DNA of 40,765 bases from an uncultured Elusimicrobia bacterium (GTDB taxonomy: Bacteria; Elusimicrobiota; Elusimicrobia; Elusimicrobiales; UBA9959), in contig CAIXBR010000011.1 in NCBI GenBank assembly GCA_903917735.1, forward strand, positions 1-40,765, read 5' to 3'. Position 1 is the first letter of the stretch, and the number at the start of each line of letters is the position of its first letter. The notes below the pieces were generated by a model, which had not been told where the DNA came from, did no database searches, and worked only from the letters and a program-made list of their open reading frames with translations. The position numbers and the translations under genes are program-made. Below, one piece after another: positions 39,193 to 40,765 of the stretch.

Positions 39193-40765
39193 ATGCATAC
39201 GGTCGAAAGTAACGCGCTTTCCCACAAAAGCGGCGCTTCTAAACGTGCCTCTTCACGCTTTCTCACTTTATCCGCCCGGTCCTTTGCCCTTCGTTTTTTC
39301 CTTTTAGCTCTCCCGCTGTTCGCCGTTTCGCTCCCGCTTTGCGCCCAAGGCCAGACCGAGCTTGGCGTAAAAGACGACCTTTCGGTTTTCGGCACCGGCG
39401 GCACCTTAGACGACCCTAACGTGGAAATAAAAGGTTTCACCGTGTTCGGCTCCACCCAGACCTCATACACGGGCGCTGTGAGCGGTCCGGGTAACGTTGT
39501 GGTGAACGGCGCGCTAGCCGTTTCTTCAGGCGCGTATTTTACCGGCGTTTCCACGTTCAGCACAGGCATGTATGTTATGGCCGCGGCCACCTTTACGGCC
39601 GTGGGGAATATTTACATAACCGGCGGCGCGGACAACCAAGTGCTAGCCAAGAGCGGCGCGACCGGGTCGCTGAAATGGGCCGATACGGCCACTTTATTAG
39701 GCGACAACCTGGGCAACCACACCGCTACGCAGGACCTGAATATGAAAACGTTCAACATCGTGAACGTGGGGTCCATAACCGCCAACGGAGCCATAACAAT
39801 ATACTCCAGCATGACGGTAGCGGGCAATGGCGGGAGCTATGGTCTGAGCGTATCCTCCAATATGATCGTAGCCGGCGGAGTGTTTAATACCGCCAACGGC
39901 AATGTCGGCATCGGGACTACGGCGCCAGCCGCGAAATTGCATGTTTTGTATCCTTCCGCGGCCCCGTCGTTCGATCCTCAATACGCCGGGCTTAATTTGC
40001 ACGGGAATTCTTCCGTTCGTCTCCTGTTCGGCACAGATCCCGCCAGCCCGTATGCCGCCTGGATGCAAACAAGCAATACCGGCAGTCCGTTTCCCCTGGC
40101 TTTAAACCCGCTCGGCGGCTATGTCGGATTCGGGACGGCAAATCCAAGGGCAAAAATAGATATGCGCGGGCCAAACAATACGCAGCAACTTTTTTTACTG
40201 GGGGAGAGCGGAGATAACGTGCGTGTCGGTTTCGGATTGGGCCGGCAGCCGTATATGGATGCCGAGCTTGTGGCTTTTTCTCCTGATGGCTTCCAATGGG
40301 GGAAAATGTCGGCTGACGGGAATAATACTTACTCGAATCTGATGAGATTGGATGCCACTAGCGGCAATGTCGGCATCGGGACGACGGGACCTGGGGCGAA
40401 GTTGGATGTCGCCGGGAATATTAGAGTCGGAGACACTACTCTTGCGGTTTTCTCTAGTATTTCTTCCGGCAACACCGGCAGCGCTTTTCCCACAAATTAT
40501 CTCAATGACCTTACAGGACCTGCGCGAATATCTATCGGCTCAAATATGACAGGTGGTCAAGTTGAAGCCGATTTTATTAATTCTAATATCGGAGCCGTCA
40601 ACGCAACTAATCTTGGTTTTTCTTTCTATCAACAAACCGGCGCAACTTCAATGAATAGCCTTATGCGTATTCAGGGAAACGGCAACGTCGGCATCGGGAC
40701 TACGGCACCGGCGTACAGAGCAGTTGTCCAAGGAACCGCGAATACAAAAGCTAATATCGCAAATT
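39193..40765 (+). CDS. Secreted fibre-like protein with NVGIGTT repeats, 3' end beyond the window
   Basis: The frame opens at ATG 39193 and stays open through 524 codons to the window edge. Residues 1-30 are basic and polar, then a hydrophobic stretch (about 31-50, FALRFFLLALPLFAVSLPLC) forms a signal or anchor ending before AQG. The rest is rich in Gly, Asn, Thr, Ser and Ala. It carries the motif NVGIGTTxP at residues 237, 392 and 498 and a decayed form, YVGFGTANP, at 310. Each is followed by KLHV-, KLDV- or KIDM-like strands. Such motifs occur in phage tail fibres and bacterial surface fibres that often end in an intramolecular chaperone domain; that end is not in view. The first part resembles autotransporter-like beta repeats (ITANGAITIYSSMTVAGN). 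A surface adhesin or fibre role is inference. Confidence 0.8.
   Translation, partial: MHTVESNALSHKSGASKRASSRFLTLSARSFALRFFLLALPLFAVSLPLCAQGQTELGVKDDLSVFGTGGTLDDPNVEIKGFTVFGSTQTSYTGAVSGPGNVVVNGALAVSSGAYFTGVSTFSTGMYVMAAATFTAVGNIYITGGADNQVLAKSGATGSLKWADTATLLGDNLGNHTATQDLNMKTFNIVNVGSITANGAITIYSSMTVAGNGGSYGLSVSSNMIVAGGVFNTANGNVGIGTTAPAAKLHVLYPSAAPSFDPQYAGLNLHGNSSVRLLFGTDPASPYAAWMQTSNTGSPFPLALNPLGGYVGFGTANPRAKIDMRGPNNTQQLFLLGESGDNVRVGFGLGRQPYMDAELVAFSPDGFQWGKMSADGNNTYSNLMRLDATSGNVGIGTTGPGAKLDVAGNIRVGDTTLAVFSSISSGNTGSAFPTNYLNDLTGPARISIGSNMTGGQVEADFINSNIGAVNATNLGFSFYQQTGATSMNSLMRIQGNGNVGIGTTAPAYRAVVQGTANTKANIAN
39898..40712 (+). repeat. Repeated DNA block encoding NVGIGTT within the fibre-like gene
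   Basis: GGCAATGTCGGCATCGGGAC is found at 39898 and 40363, and with one change (AAC for AAT) at 40681. Between them, a diverged copy starts near 40117. Spacing is 73, 82 and 106 codons, so the units are not equal. The near-identical DNA suggests recent duplication or gene conversion. Confidence 0.75.

Noticed and set aside
39898..40712. CRISPR-like array from repeated blocks
   Set aside because: The repeats are in frame within one coding sequence, unequally spaced, and encode a protein motif.

Overview
The window is GC-rich, densely coded chromosomal DNA from a Gram-negative (diderm) bacterium. The diderm call rests on an LptE-type lipoprotein, an outer-membrane barrel-like protein ending in Phe, a periplasmic adaptor-like protein and a type IV pilus motor set. 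The gene mix (separate GlnRS and GluRS, ThyX, a GYF-domain membrane protein next to pilB-pilT-pilC, and a secreted fibre-like protein with NVGIGTT repeats) suggests Elusimicrobiota or a neighbouring lineage. That placement is inference and was not tested.

Layout. 1-177 is the 3' end of a group II intron (domains V and VI), followed by a gene for an outer-membrane-like protein with its own terminator. 1228-5574 holds dnaX-recR and comEC. 5558-5839 (minus) is an unlisted open frame without a start codon that resembles the N-terminal domain of GspE/PilB ATPases. 5916-11777 carries glnS-nadK, recN and gltX. 11996-18675 is a GYF/coiled-coil membrane protein gene followed by pilB, pilT and pilC, closed by a terminator.

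18913-22089 (minus) is murJ-uvrC-ogt, divergent from rpsT with only 22 bp between the start codons. 22457-32297 is a long minus-strand run, often with overlapping genes: thyX, HlyD-like, chlorite-dismutase-like, glgC, phoH, ybeY, a secreted unknown, leuS, lptE, holA. 32378-34272 (plus) is mazG-nagZ, ending at a strong bidirectional terminator shared with a small YtxH-like gene. 34645-39138 holds a secreted HExxH protein, an aminotransferase, and a PduS-like/PduT-like pair that looks like the electron-transfer part of a bacterial microcompartment. 39193 to the window end is a long secreted fibre-like gene that runs off the edge.

Most genes are housekeeping: replication and repair (dnaX, recR, recN, uvrC, ogt, holA), translation (glnS, gltX, leuS, rpsT, ybeY) and envelope (murJ, lptE, nagZ). 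The parts most worth a second look are the PduS/PduT pair, the fibre gene, the intron remnant, two kinds of intergenic inverted-repeat element (one present twice), the hidden GspE-N fragment, and several starts that look leaderless. I saw no tRNA, rRNA or CRISPR array. No gap over 300 bases is unexplained apart from the intron region and the pseudogene region described.
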